From the NCBI RefSeq assembly GCF_000014285.2, contig NC_008343.2, forward strand, positions 1,638,501-1,702,500: a DNA stretch of 64,000 nt. Direction: 5' to 3'. A program made the translations under genes and the position numbers. The notes below the pieces were generated by a model that was not told the DNA's origin, ran no database searches, and saw nothing but the letters and a program-made list of their open reading frames with translations. This DNA is from Granulibacter bethesdensis CGDNIH1 (GTDB taxonomy: Bacteria; Pseudomonadota; Alphaproteobacteria; Acetobacterales; Acetobacteraceae). Each line of letters begins with the position of its first letter. Position 1 is the first letter of the stretch. Shown piece by piece: positions 54,517-63,786 of the stretch.

Positions 54517-55563
54517 ATGAATACGGAATGGGATGATTTGCACAACATCGCGGCACGCATCATTTCCCCGGATAGTATTTCAATAGGCAAGGCTGAATTA
54601 AGACAGGCGGCTTCGAGAGCGATAAAAAAGATACGCTGGATAAAGTTCCTATCCATTGAAGGAGCTAGCTTATTTGCAGGGGTATTTCTTGCGTGTTTGG
54701 CTGGATATATCTTTTTTCATCTGCATCACTCGCCGTACCACCCGTATAAGTTGTTCAGGGTTGCATATTATAATCTCACGATTCCAGCGCTCCTGATGTC
54801 GATTATATCTCTGAGTGTGCCAGAACTGGCGCAATTCAGACAACCGTTCAAATCTTGGCTGCGGCTACCTAAAGAGTGCCATCCCGAGGCGCTCACCCCG
54901 TTGTTCGACAGTCTTGCTGCCGGGGATTGGGAAGCAAAAACTGAGAAAGGATTTGTCCCAGAGTATCTGTTTAGAAGTGAGTGGCGCATCCTACTGGTTG
55001 CTGGCGCCGAGTATAAGCAAAGGCGGCGGTGGGTCAGCTATTGGTGGAGAGACCGGTATGACGGAGACATTAAGGCGAGAGCTGTGCCTCGCACCCTCGA
55101 TGCCCCGGAGCGACTATTGCAGGCGGATGCAACCCAGCCAATTTCTTCTACCGATACGGCTTCTGCCGTGGTCACTTCAGAAAAAGTAGTTGTGGTTGCG
55201 GCCCATGAGAAGCCTGATCTCAACAAAGACCCTCGATATGACTGGCTGGCTGGTGGGACCTATCAAGAATTTCAGGCTGGTCTCGACCAATTTCTAAAGG
55301 AAAAGGTGCCAGCGCATCACGAGGCGGCTCTACGGCGAGCGCTTACCATCGGACGCGAAGAATTGCGCGAAGGCAACCCGAGGAAGACGCTGACACTCAC
55401 GATCAACCGGATAAAGTACGAGGTCGAGAATATGCCCAGGATACCGGGGGTATCTCTACCCGCCATGAGCAAATCGTCCCTCACGAATCTGCTCCAGGGC
55501 ACCTATGGCAGCACCTCATTCAAGCACTATTTTCTCGATGGAAGGCAGTGCAAAACCGAATAA
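54517..55563 (+). CDS. Unknown two-helix membrane protein (island cargo)
   Basis: This 348-residue protein is not one I recognise. Two hydrophobic segments lie at about residues 44-69 and 81-103; the remaining 245 residues are soluble. A basic, Trp-rich stretch (KQRRRWVSYWWRDRYDGD) lies near 168-185. The C-terminal part is mostly helical and polar. The ATG at 54517 has AGAAGG upstream. Its GC content is lower than the integrase gene's. Cargo immediately after an integrase is often involved in phage defence or element maintenance, but nothing in the sequence shows this directly. Confidence 0.6.
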   Translation: MNTEWDDLHNIAARIISPDSISIGKAELRQAASRAIKKIRWIKFLSIEGASLFAGVFLACLAGYIFFHLHHSPYHPYKLFRVAYYNLTIPALLMSIISLSVPELAQFRQPFKSWLRLPKECHPEALTPLFDSLAAGDWEAKTEKGFVPEYLFRSEWRILLVAGAEYKQRRRWVSYWWRDRYDGDIKARAVPRTLDAPERLLQADATQPISSTDTASAVVTSEKVVVVAAHEKPDLNKDPRYDWLAGGTYQEFQAGLDQFLKEKVPAHHEAALRRALTIGREELREGNPRKTLTLTINRIKYEVENMPRIPGVSLPAMSKSSLTNLLQGTYGSTSFKHYFLDGRQCKTE

Positions 55564-55678
55564 GAGAAGACAAGATCGTACAAGTTTCGACAAAGTTGAA
55601 CGGCATTAAACAACTGATTTTGAACGGTTTTTTGTTTGATGCATTATCGTCGTGCAACTTGATAAGGGTTAGCACGAC

Positions 55679-55885
55679 ATGAGTTTGAAAACCTTTCCAG
55701 ACCCCCTTCTGACAATCGAGGACGTACTGCGTCTTACGGGATACCGTAGCAGAAGTTCAATATATCGCCTCATGAGGCAGGGAATTATGCCTTGCCCGAT
55801 TGTCATCGGCGGCGGACGTGTCCGCTGGCGATCAGGCGAAATTCATCAATGGCTTCAACGCCTCCCCACCCAGACCTATTCCTGA
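55679..55885 (+). CDS. AlpA-family transcriptional regulator / excisionase-like protein
   Basis: This 68-residue protein is a single MerR-like winged helix-turn-helix of the AlpA (phage_AlpA) kind: LTIEDVLRLTGYRSRSSIY, then RLMRQGIMPCPI and the C-terminal VRWRSGEIHQWLQ. P4-type elements use such proteins to control integrase expression or to help excision. It is on the same strand as the integrase, separated from it by the unknown membrane-protein gene. Confidence 0.88.
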   Translation: MSLKTFPDPLLTIEDVLRLTGYRSRSSIYRLMRQGIMPCPIVIGGGRVRWRSGEIHQWLQRLPTQTYS

Positions 55886-55991
55886 TGGGCTGATCCGGTT
55901 TCGCTGCTCTTGCGCAGTCCGGAGCCGCCCGTCGTCTTCCTAACAAATTGATCTCGACGCATTCGCGCCCTTAGCGCGGAAAGGATGCTTC

Positions 55992-56450
55992 ATGCTTGTT
56001 TTCCAGAATATTATCGCCCGTTTGCATGTCAGGTTCCTCCCCGAGGATGTTGCCCGTTTTACCGTGCGGACGACGCCCCGCATCGCCCGTTTCGTCACGC
56101 CGATCATCGAGAAGCTGATCCGGGATGACAGGACTGGCGAGACCTACCGGTTTGCCGTCGCCCTCTGGCAACGCTGGGACGTACCGCCACTTAACGTTTA
56201 CCTTGGGTCGAGTTCCCTCTGCCGCATCGATGGCCCTTCAACGTTAGACGAGAGCGGCTACCGCCCAGCGGGTGGCTTGGTCGAGACGCCAGGCTTGACC
56301 GCACACCTCTCGCCTGACGAGGCCCATGACCTCGATAACCGCATCAAGACGGCCATCGAAACGACCATCCGAAACTGGGCAGACGAGACGAATCGCGGTC
56401 ATTGGAAAACCCTCCCCCAACATCAGTACCGGGGGGCAGAAGATGCGTAA
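55992..56450 (+). CDS. Hypothetical island protein
   Basis: This 152-residue protein has no recognisable domain. The N-terminal half is basic and hydrophobic (FTVRTTPRIARFVTPIIEKL), and a C-terminal helix follows (DEAHDLDNRIKTAIETTIRNWADE). The start ATG at 55992 has AAGGA at good spacing. The frame is open through GC-rich DNA, which weakens the length argument. Its position before the mobilisation block suggests a role in transfer or an accessory function. Confidence 0.5.
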   Translation: MLVFQNIIARLHVRFLPEDVARFTVRTTPRIARFVTPIIEKLIRDDRTGETYRFAVALWQRWDVPPLNVYLGSSSLCRIDGPSTLDESGYRPAGGLVETPGLTAHLSPDEAHDLDNRIKTAIETTIRNWADETNRGHWKTLPQHQYRGAEDA

Positions 56451-56578
56451 GCCCCGGAAGCTTTGCCTCCACGAGAGCCCCGATGCTGCGCATCGGGGCA
56501 AGGAAAGAAGAACACACCGCACGCACTGGCCTGCGGCTGAGCTTCGCGGTTTTTTGCGGGTGCGATCCGGGTGCGTTC

Positions 56579-57019
56579 ATGGCGCACGTCCCAAACCCGA
56601 CACCATCCCAGGTATGGCCGAGGATGCGCGCCGGATGCGGGGGGAGGACGGACCATGAAGTTCGCGTTCAGCACTCCGTGCGCGTCCCCTTGGCGCTCGA
56701 TAAAGCCCTGCGGCATGCTGCCCAAAGCCGCCAGATTACCCCCTATGCTCTGTTGCAGCAGTGTGTGCGAGCCGGGCTTGCTTCCCTTTCCGGCGAACAA
56801 GCAGAGCTAAAATTCGCAGCCGAGATGGCTCAAGAGCTAGGCGGGTTGACCGCCCGGTTGGCCCATGTCGAGCGCCTGACTGAGCGAGCGCTGTTTACCA
56901 CGTGCGCCGCCTACACCTACGCCCGGGCCGCCGCTGGTCCCCGTACCGATGAAGTCAATCTTATTGCCGAAATCAACGCCGCCTTCACGCGCCAACTCAA
57001 CCTTGCCGGAGATTCGTGA
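56579..57019 (+). CDS. MobC/TraJ-like mobilisation accessory protein (start uncertain, possibly frameshifted)
   Basis: The conserved part begins at about 56660 (HSVRVPLALDKALRHAAQSR), a ribbon-helix-helix-like N-terminus. It continues with ITPYALLQQCVRAGLASL and a C-terminal helix ending RQLNLAGDS. This is the layout of the small relaxosome proteins encoded directly before TraD and MobF genes in such islands. The start is unclear: the frame is open back to 56402. A very strong ribosome binding site (GGGGAGGA, 56641-56648) precedes an ATG at 56655 that is in a different frame, which would fit loss of one base just after that ATG. The stop overlaps the coupling-protein start (TGATG). Confidence 0.55.
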   Translation: MAHVPNPTPSQVWPRMRAGCGGRTDHEVRVQHSVRVPLALDKALRHAAQSRQITPYALLQQCVRAGLASLSGEQAELKFAAEMAQELGGLTARLAHVERLTERALFTTCAAYTYARAAAGPRTDEVNLIAEINAAFTRQLNLAGDS

Positions 57020-58874
57020 TGTCCAAAGACAGCAGCAACCGTGCACATATCGCCGCCCTGCGGGCGCGTGACCGCGTCGATGGTCAGGTTCAGTTCCGCT
57101 TCAATGCCCGCGTGTTGGCCGGTAGCGCGCTGCTTGGCGCGCTGGCCTTGGGGGTAATTGTTACCAGCCCCTCACAAATGGAGGCCGACACCGAATATGG
57201 CATCGCCGCCTTCACCAGCTTTCTCTTGTCAGATATGCCGTCCGACCCCTTGATGACGATTACCTGGAACGGTCAGGCAGGCCGCACGGGGGTCAAAGAA
57301 TGGGCGGCGTTCCAGCCATTGCGCCAGGATGCGGCAAGCTTTGCCCGCACCCTCGGGCTGGGTGGCGCACTGGGCTTTGCCGGGGGAATGGCTGGCCTCT
57401 GGCTGACCGCTGACCGACGGCGGCGCAAGCAAGAAGAGCGGCTGGCGGATCGGGTCATGCGGGGCACGCGCGTGGTCAGTGAGGCAACCCTGGCTAGCAT
57501 GACCGCCGAGGAAAGCGATGAGCCGCGCCTGCAATTTGGTGGTGTTACCTTGCCGAGTGGATTGGAAACCCGGCACACCGCCCTGATTGGCACAACTGGC
57601 GGCGGCAAGACGACGGTGCTCCGGCAGCAACTGGACGTGATCGAGGCCAGGGGCGAGGCTGCTTTGGTGTACGACACCAGCGGCGAGTTCGTGGCGAATT
57701 ATTACAATCCGGCACGCGGTGACATCATTTTGAACCCGTTCGATCAGCGGGGGGTGTTTTGGAGTCCCTTCGCCGAGATCATCCACCCGGCCGATGCCGA
57801 CCGGATTGCCCGCTACCTTATCAATGAGACCGGCGACGAGGATAAGGACATCTGGCTGGAAACATCCCGCAACCTGGTGGCCAATGTTATGCGCAACCTG
57901 TGGCGGGAGGGGCACGGGACGCTGCAAGCCTTGCTAAACGCGCTCCAGTCGATGCCGCGCAAGGAGTTGGAGCGCTGGCTCGCCAACACGTCATCGGCCC
58001 GCACCTTCGAGAAGGATGCCGACCGCGCCACCGCCAGCGTGCTGTTCATGCTGGTCAAGGCGGTCAACATGCTCATGTTCCTGCGCAAGGCCCCTCGCGA
58101 CGGTGAAGAAGCCTTTTCGATTTCCCAATTCTTCAAGGGCATCGACCAGCATAAGGGCCGCAAGCCTTGGATATTCGTGCCCAGGAAGGAAGATTGTTTC
58201 GAGGCCATGAAGCCTTTGATGGCGCTGTGGCTGGAATGCGCGGCCAGCGCCATGCTCGGCCTGTCCGCCAGCACAACCCGCAGGGGGTGGCTTCTTCTGG
58301 ATGAGCTGCCCGATCTTCCCCGAGTCCAAAACCTTGAACGCCTCGCGCCGCAAGGCAGGAAATTCGGGGCGTGCATAATCTTGTCGTGCCAGGCGATTGG
58401 CCAGATGCGCGGACATTACGGCCCCGATGGCGCCGAAACCCTCCTGGGTTGCTGCAACACCAAGTTGTTCCTGCAAATGAGCGACCACGCCAGCCGGGAA
58501 TGGGCGGCCGCGACCATTGTGGCAGCGCCGAGGTGGAAGTGCCCACTTTCAGCGAGACGTTCGATCCGAATACAGGTAAACCGCAGCGGACCTTGAGCAC
58601 GACGCGCGAATTGCGCCCCGCCGTGCTGGAGAGCGATCTGCGCTTGCCGAAATATACTGGTTATCTGCTGTTGCCCGATGGCTTGCCGGTGGCGCGGATC
58701 AAGCTGACGAATGACCATATCATCGCGCGCGGCCCCGCCCGGCAGCCTGACTTCATCCCCGCCGATATTGCGGAAACGCTCTGGGGCGGATTGCAGGAAG
58801 CCCAGGCGGCCAAGGCGGCGGTAACGCCCGACGCCCCCGTGCAGGGTACAATTCTTGGGCCAGGGCCGGTGTGA
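57019..58874 (+). pseudogene. traD: TraD-like type IV coupling protein, frameshifted
   Basis: The coupling protein is the membrane ATPase that delivers the relaxase-DNA complex to the transfer channel. It has two N-terminal membrane segments (about 31-50 and 112-130), Walker A GTTGGGKTT (191-199) and Walker B WLLLDELPDLP. At 58519-58521 the reading changes: the first frame runs into unrelated sequence and stops at 58596. Dropping two bases (ATTGTGGC to ATTGGC) restores the conserved tail in the next frame (GSAEVEVPTFSETF, LRLPKYTGYLLLPDG) to the stop at 58874. So this is a 2-base insertion (or a sequencing error). No slippery site is visible. Both junctions with its neighbours are TGATG overlaps. 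Confidence 0.85.
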
Positions 58875-60586
58875 TGGTAGCGACGATCTCCGCCCTGACC
58901 AGCGCCGGGCAGGCCGCCAGCTACTATGAGGCAGATGACTATTACGCAGAGGGTGGCCTCGCCCCCTCGGAATGGTTGGGCCAAGGCGCGCAGGTCCTGG
59001 ACTTAGCCGGGGCCGTTGACCACGAGCAATTCGCCCGTCTGCTGGAGGGCCATGTCGCCGGGCAAAGCCTGGGCACGATGCGCGAGGGCGAGTGGGAGCA
59101 TCGGCCCGGCTGGGATGTAACCTTCAGCGCGCCAAAATCCGTGTCGATCATGGCGGAGGTGGCGGGCGACCGTCGCCTCATCGCCGTGCATGAGCGGGCG
59201 GTGAAAACCGCCCTGGGGCTGGCGGAACAGCATTTTACCGCCACGCGGCTTCGGGAGGATGGCAGCATCCGGCGGGAGGCAACTGGCAATCTGGTCATCG
59301 CCTCTTTCCGGCATGGCACCAGCCGGGCGCTCGACCCGCAGCTTCATACGCATAATGTCATTCTCAACATGACCCGCGACAAGGCCGGGCAATGGCGCAG
59401 CCTGGAGCCGCGCGCTTTCTACCAGATGCAGAAGCTGATGGGGGCCGTCTACCGGCAGGAACTGGCCGCCGAGGTGCAGCGCCTGGGCTACGCAATCGAG
59501 CGCGGCAAGGATTCGACCTTTGAGATTGCCGGTATTGGCACGGAAACGCTGGAGGCGTTCAGCCAGCGTAGTGCTGCCATTGAGGCGCGACTGGCCGAGC
59601 GGGGCAAAAGCCGGGACCAGGCCAGCGCCGCCGAGAAGCAGGTTGCCGCGCTGGATGCGGGCGGCGGGCGCGTCATCGAGTGCGACACGCGCGAGGCCCG
59701 CTTTGCCCAGATCGCCCAGGATTACGCCAGTTTGGACACCAAAGAGAGACGCAAAGCGCTGGTGATCGAGCCTTCCCGCGAGGGGCGTGATGTGTTGACT
59801 AAGGAAATCCGCCACCGCTTGGCGGAAAATGGCGCTCTGCATGGCCCCACCGTTGAGACCGCCAGGCTGGTGCCCCGTGACCTGACGCGCGCTGAGGCCA
59901 AGGACGCGCACAGCTACGCCATCGGAGATACCATCCGCTTTGCCAAGGATTATGCCGACAAAGGCGTGTCAAAGGCGCAGGCCTATCGCGTGGTGGGCAT
60001 CGACACCAAAAAGGCCGCCTTGACGCTGGCCGATCAGCACGGCGGGGCCATCGACTGGCGGCTGCGGCAATGGGGCGCGTCACACTCCCAGGCCTTCACC
60101 AGCGAGGTGATCGAGCTGCGGGCGGGTGACCAAGTGCAGTTTACCCGCAATGATCGTGTCTTGGGCCGAATCAACGGCCAGCAGGGCGAGGTCATCGCCG
60201 TTGATCCGGCAACGCGGGAGGCCAAAGTCCAGCTTGCTCGGGGCAAGATAGAGACGTTGGCGCTGGATAATCCCCGAGACCAGCATATCGCCCATTCTTA
60301 TGTCGCCACTGCCTTTGCCGCCCAGGGGCGCACCGCCGAGCGCACATTCATCCACGCTGATAGCGCCGCCACGAACCTGCTGGACCAGAAGAGCTTCTAC
60401 GTCGCGCTGTCCCGCGCCAAGGACACCACCGCCGTCTACACCAATGACCGGGGCAAGCTGGTTGGCGCGCTGCTGGAGCGTGCGGGCCTTAAGCAAACCG
60501 CCCTTGCTCCTCAATTGACCGGCGGGATGCCAAGCCGCGCCGAGCAGAACCGTAAAGCAGTGGCATCTCATGGTGTGGCGCTTTGA
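58874..60586 (+). CDS. MobF-family relaxase with internal deletion of the helicase core
   Basis: This is a TraI/TrwC-type relaxase that nicks and covalently holds the transferred strand. The relaxase domain (1-250) is intact: the paired tyrosines Y17/Y18 and Y23/Y24, and the metal-binding histidines H147, H158 and H160 (LDPQLHTHN). From about residue 261 (KQVAALD, then AGGGRVIE) it jumps directly to the late part of the RecD/TraI helicase domain (VIEPSREGRDVLTKEI, then TAFAAQGRTAE and SRAKDTTAVYTND). The Walker A loop and a few hundred residues expected between are missing, in frame. The 570 residues compare with about 900-1000 for intact relatives. Nicking may persist; unwinding should not. 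Confidence 0.85.
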   Translation: MVATISALTSAGQAASYYEADDYYAEGGLAPSEWLGQGAQVLDLAGAVDHEQFARLLEGHVAGQSLGTMREGEWEHRPGWDVTFSAPKSVSIMAEVAGDRRLIAVHERAVKTALGLAEQHFTATRLREDGSIRREATGNLVIASFRHGTSRALDPQLHTHNVILNMTRDKAGQWRSLEPRAFYQMQKLMGAVYRQELAAEVQRLGYAIERGKDSTFEIAGIGTETLEAFSQRSAAIEARLAERGKSRDQASAAEKQVAALDAGGGRVIECDTREARFAQIAQDYASLDTKERRKALVIEPSREGRDVLTKEIRHRLAENGALHGPTVETARLVPRDLTRAEAKDAHSYAIGDTIRFAKDYADKGVSKAQAYRVVGIDTKKAALTLADQHGGAIDWRLRQWGASHSQAFTSEVIELRAGDQVQFTRNDRVLGRINGQQGEVIAVDPATREAKVQLARGKIETLALDNPRDQHIAHSYVATAFAAQGRTAERTFIHADSAATNLLDQKSFYVALSRAKDTTAVYTNDRGKLVGALLERAGLKQTALAPQLTGGMPSRAEQNRKAVASHGVAL

Positions 60587-60678
60587 GCCTAAACCAGATA
60601 GCCTAGCCCAACGATGTGGAGGGATTTCCGGCGACCCGGCCTCCCCTTGAATCAAGACTATATATATAGGCATGGGGC

Positions 60679-63495
60679 ATGAACGCTGTTGAAATTGAAC
60701 AGGCCGTCACCGCCCTGGCCGAGCAACCGTTTGACGCGGCTGAGTTCCCGTTTGCCTTCCTGCAAGCCTTTGGGAACAAGGAAACCACCATCAAGCGCCT
60801 GCGCAAGGGCGAGTCCAACAAGTCCGACATTGCTGGACCTTGGGGCGGCGTGCTTCAGGCCAATAACATCCACATCGCTGTCTGCTCCCCGGGGGAAGTG
60901 CCCCTGACCTTTGCCGCCCTGAAGTCCAGCCCGGCCACCGCGCGGGCCAAGGCGCGGTTTGTGCTGGCCACGGACGGCATCACACTGGAAGCCGAGGATT
61001 TATCGTCCGACGAAGCCCCGATTGCCTGTGCCTATCCCGACTTTCCCAACCATTTCGGCTTTTTCCTGCCGCTCGCCGGCATCACCACGGTCCGCCAAAT
61101 CCGGGAAAGCTCGTTCGACATCCGCGCCACCAGTCGCTTGAACCGGCTTTATGTGGAGCTGCTGAAGGACAACCCCGAATGGGGCACCGCCGAGCGCCGC
61201 CATGAGATGAACCATTTCATGGCCCGTCTCATCTTCTGCTTCTTTGCTGAAGACACCAATATTTTCAACGGCGCCGGGCTGTTCACCAAGACCATCGAGA
61301 CGATGAGCGCGAAAGATGCCTCGAACACCCATGAGGTGATCGAGATGCTGTTTCGCGCCATGAACACCAAGGAGGCCGAGCGTGCCGCTGCCGGCATCCC
61401 GCGTTGGGCCGCTGTTTTTCCTTATGTGAATGGCGGCTTGTTCTCAGGCAGCACGGCCACGCCGAAATTTTCCCGCATCGCCCAGCGCTACCTGCTCTAT
61501 GTCGGTAACCTGGACTGGACGAAGATCAACCCCGATATTTTCGGCTCCATGATCCAGGCCGTGGCGGATGACGAGGAGCGCGGCGCTTTGGGCATGCACT
61601 ACACCAGCGTGCCGAATATTTTGAAGGTGCTCAACCCGCTGTTTTTGGATGATCTGCGCGGCAGGCTGGAGGAAGCCGGGGACAATGCGCGCAAATTGCT
61701 GAATTTGCGCAACCGCATGGCCAAAATCCGGGTTTTTGACCCCGCCTGCGGCTCGGGCAATTTTCTGGTCATCGCCTATAAGCAGATGCGGGCGATTGAG
61801 GCCGAGATCAACCGCCGCCGGGGCGAAGCCGAGCGCCGGACCGAAATCCCGCTGACCAATTTCCGGGGCATCGAGCTGCGCGATTTTCCGGCGGAAATTG
61901 CGCGCCTGGCGCTGATTATCGCGGAATATCAGTGCGATGTGCTTTATCGTGGCCAAATGGAGGCACTGGCGGAATTTTTGCCGCTGGATGCCCAGAACTG
62001 GATCGTCTGTGAAAATGCGCTTCAGTTAGATTGGCTGAGTGTCTGCCCTTCGACGGGGACGGGCGTGAAGCTCCATGCCGAGGACCTCTTTCATACCCCC
62101 CTCGACCAACCACAGATCGATTTTGAAAACGAGGGTGGGGAGACATATATTTGTGGAAACCCGCCCTATGTAGGGGACAAAAAGCAGAACGTCGACCAAA
62201 AGCAGGATATTCAGAGGCTATTCGCGGGACGGACAGATCGGTGGCGGTCCTTCGATTACGTTTGCGGCTTTTTGTTTAAGGCTGTTGAATATGGCGCAAA
62301 AGTTGGCAACTGGTCAGCCGCTTTTGTGACGACCAACTCTGTTACGCAAGGCGTCCAGGTCTCACAATTTTGGCCGCTTGTGATGAACCAAGCCGAAATT
62401 CGTTTTGCTCACACATCATTTAAGTGGTCAAATCTCGCTGCAAAAAATGCCGGCGTAACATGTGTTATTCTCGGTCTTGCCTCACGTAGCACAAAGTCGC
62501 CAAAGACTCTCTTTTTCGGTGATGCACGGCGAAATGTTGCTGAGATTACCCCCTATCTAACGTCCGGACATACAGTATTCGTCCAAGAATTTTCAACCCC
62601 GTTATCTGCATTGTCGGAAATGTTGCTTGGGAATTTTGCCAAGGATGGCGGAAACCTTTTGATAGATCGCGATGATTTAGAGGCAATCGATCGCATCGGC
62701 GCCGGGTTCCTGCGGCCAATATACGGAGCTCAAGAGTTTATCAAAGGTATTCAGAGATACTGTTTTTGGGTTCAGGACCACGACATAGAGAATGCGCGCC
62801 GAAGCAAGGACTTAGTTCGACGGTTTGATCGTGTTGCCGAATATCGGCGCCAGAGCGTAAAGGCCGCGACTGCGGCCTGGGCGACAAAGCCCCATAGGTT
62901 CGTCGAGATAAGGTCACGTGACTATACCAGCGCCATAATCGTGCCTCGGGTCAGTTCAGAAGGCCGGGATTATCTGCCAACAGGATTATTGCCCCCGCGA
63001 TCAATCGTCACGGAAGCCTTCGCCCTCTACGACGCCCCGCTCTGGAACATGGCGCTCATCGCCTCGCGCCTGCATCTGGTGTGGATCGCCACGGTCTGCG
63101 GCAAGCTGGAAACCCGATACCGCTATTCCAACACGTTGGGCTGGAACACCTTCCCCGTGCCCACGCTCACCGAGAAGAACAAAGCCGACCTCACGCGTTG
63201 CGCCGAGGAGATTCTGCTGGCGCGCGAGGCGCATTTCCCCGCCACCATTGCCGAATTGTACAACCCGGCTAACATGCCCGCCGATTTGCGCGCGGCTCAT
63301 GAGCGCAATGATGAAGTGCTGGAGCGCATCTATATCGGCCGCCGGTTCAGGAACGACACCGAGCGGCTGGAAAAGCTGTTCGCCCTCTATACCGAGATGA
63401 CCGCAAAGCAAGGCAAAGCCGCCAAGGGCAAAGGCCGGGGCGGGGCGCGCGCGGGCCAGATGGCCACGCCGGGCCAAGAGGACGCACTTGTTTAA
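60679..63495 (+). CDS. MmeI-type N6-adenine DNA methyltransferase (no visible nuclease)
   Basis: This 938-residue protein has the domain order of the MmeI/type IIG-like class: an N-terminal region, a helical spacer (ATSRLNRLYVELLKDNPEW, FMARLIFCFFAEDTNIF, about 150-200), and the methyltransferase core. Motif I is VFDPACGSGNFLV (352-364), motif IV is NPPY (494-497). A target-recognition region (about 560-770) and a C-terminal cap follow. I see no PD-(D/E)xK nuclease motif in the first 150 residues, so it is probably a modification enzyme only. It may be an orphan or part of a defence system that continues to the right. DNA from about 62130 to 62990 (the target-recognition part) is clearly more AT-rich than the flanks. 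Confidence 0.88.
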   Translation: MNAVEIEQAVTALAEQPFDAAEFPFAFLQAFGNKETTIKRLRKGESNKSDIAGPWGGVLQANNIHIAVCSPGEVPLTFAALKSSPATARAKARFVLATDGITLEAEDLSSDEAPIACAYPDFPNHFGFFLPLAGITTVRQIRESSFDIRATSRLNRLYVELLKDNPEWGTAERRHEMNHFMARLIFCFFAEDTNIFNGAGLFTKTIETMSAKDASNTHEVIEMLFRAMNTKEAERAAAGIPRWAAVFPYVNGGLFSGSTATPKFSRIAQRYLLYVGNLDWTKINPDIFGSMIQAVADDEERGALGMHYTSVPNILKVLNPLFLDDLRGRLEEAGDNARKLLNLRNRMAKIRVFDPACGSGNFLVIAYKQMRAIEAEINRRRGEAERRTEIPLTNFRGIELRDFPAEIARLALIIAEYQCDVLYRGQMEALAEFLPLDAQNWIVCENALQLDWLSVCPSTGTGVKLHAEDLFHTPLDQPQIDFENEGGETYICGNPPYVGDKKQNVDQKQDIQRLFAGRTDRWRSFDYVCGFLFKAVEYGAKVGNWSAAFVTTNSVTQGVQVSQFWPLVMNQAEIRFAHTSFKWSNLAAKNAGVTCVILGLASRSTKSPKTLFFGDARRNVAEITPYLTSGHTVFVQEFSTPLSALSEMLLGNFAKDGGNLLIDRDDLEAIDRIGAGFLRPIYGAQEFIKGIQRYCFWVQDHDIENARRSKDLVRRFDRVAEYRRQSVKAATAAWATKPHRFVEIRSRDYTSAIIVPRVSSEGRDYLPTGLLPPRSIVTEAFALYDAPLWNMALIASRLHLVWIATVCGKLETRYRYSNTLGWNTFPVPTLTEKNKADLTRCAEEILLAREAHFPATIAELYNPANMPADLRAAHERNDEVLERIYIGRRFRNDTERLEKLFALYTEMTAKQGKAAKGKGRGGARAGQMATPGQEDALV

Positions 63496-63504
63496 CCTTG
63501 ACTT

Positions 63505-63523
63505 GATACCATTTTATGGTACT
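63505..63523 (+). promoter_or_regulatory. Palindromic operator candidate before hicA
   Basis: TACCAT-TTT-ATGGTA (63507-63521) is a perfect 6-bp palindrome with a 3-base spacer, ending 4 bases before the hicA ATG. HicB-type antitoxins repress their own operon by binding such sites. Confidence 0.55.
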
Positions 63524-63525
63524 AA

Positions 63526-63786
63526 ATGCTGATGCAAAAACGGCACGCCAAGACGCTTGAGGCGATCTTCCGCCGCCCCGTTTCAGGCACCATCCGCTGG
63601 GCCGAGATTGAGGCCCTGTTCGTGGCGCTGGGTGCGGAAATTCTGGAGCGGGAAGGCTCGCGCGTGGCCGTGGTGCTGTTTGGCGAGGTGCAGGTGTTCC
63701 ACCGCCCGCACCCCTCGCCGGAGACTGACAAGGGTGCCGTGGCGGCGGTTCGCCGCTGGCTGGAAAACCATGGGGTGAAGCCATGA
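63526..63786 (+). CDS. hicA: HicA-family mRNA interferase toxin
   Basis: This 86-residue protein has the HicA double-stranded-RNA-binding-like fold pattern: KRHAKTLEAIFRRPVSGTIR, WAEIEALFVALGAEI, then EREGSRVAVVLFGEVQVFHRPHP. In classical HicA the GSH motif carries the catalytic histidine; here the motif is GSR and the conserved histidines lie later in FHRPHP, a variant I believe defines a subfamily. It would cleave mRNA when free of HicB. The start could be Met1 or Met3. Its stop overlaps the hicB start by four bases (ATGA). Confidence 0.8.
   Translation: MLMQKRHAKTLEAIFRRPVSGTIRWAEIEALFVALGAEILEREGSRVAVVLFGEVQVFHRPHPSPETDKGAVAAVRRWLENHGVKP

Noticed and set aside
59003-59911. 302-residue minus-strand open frame over the relaxase
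   Set aside because: Antisense shadow in GC-rich DNA.
63498-63520. TTGACT/TATGGT as a sigma70 promoter for hicA
   Set aside because: The spacing is only 11 bases, too short for a standard promoter; the palindrome is better explained as an operator.
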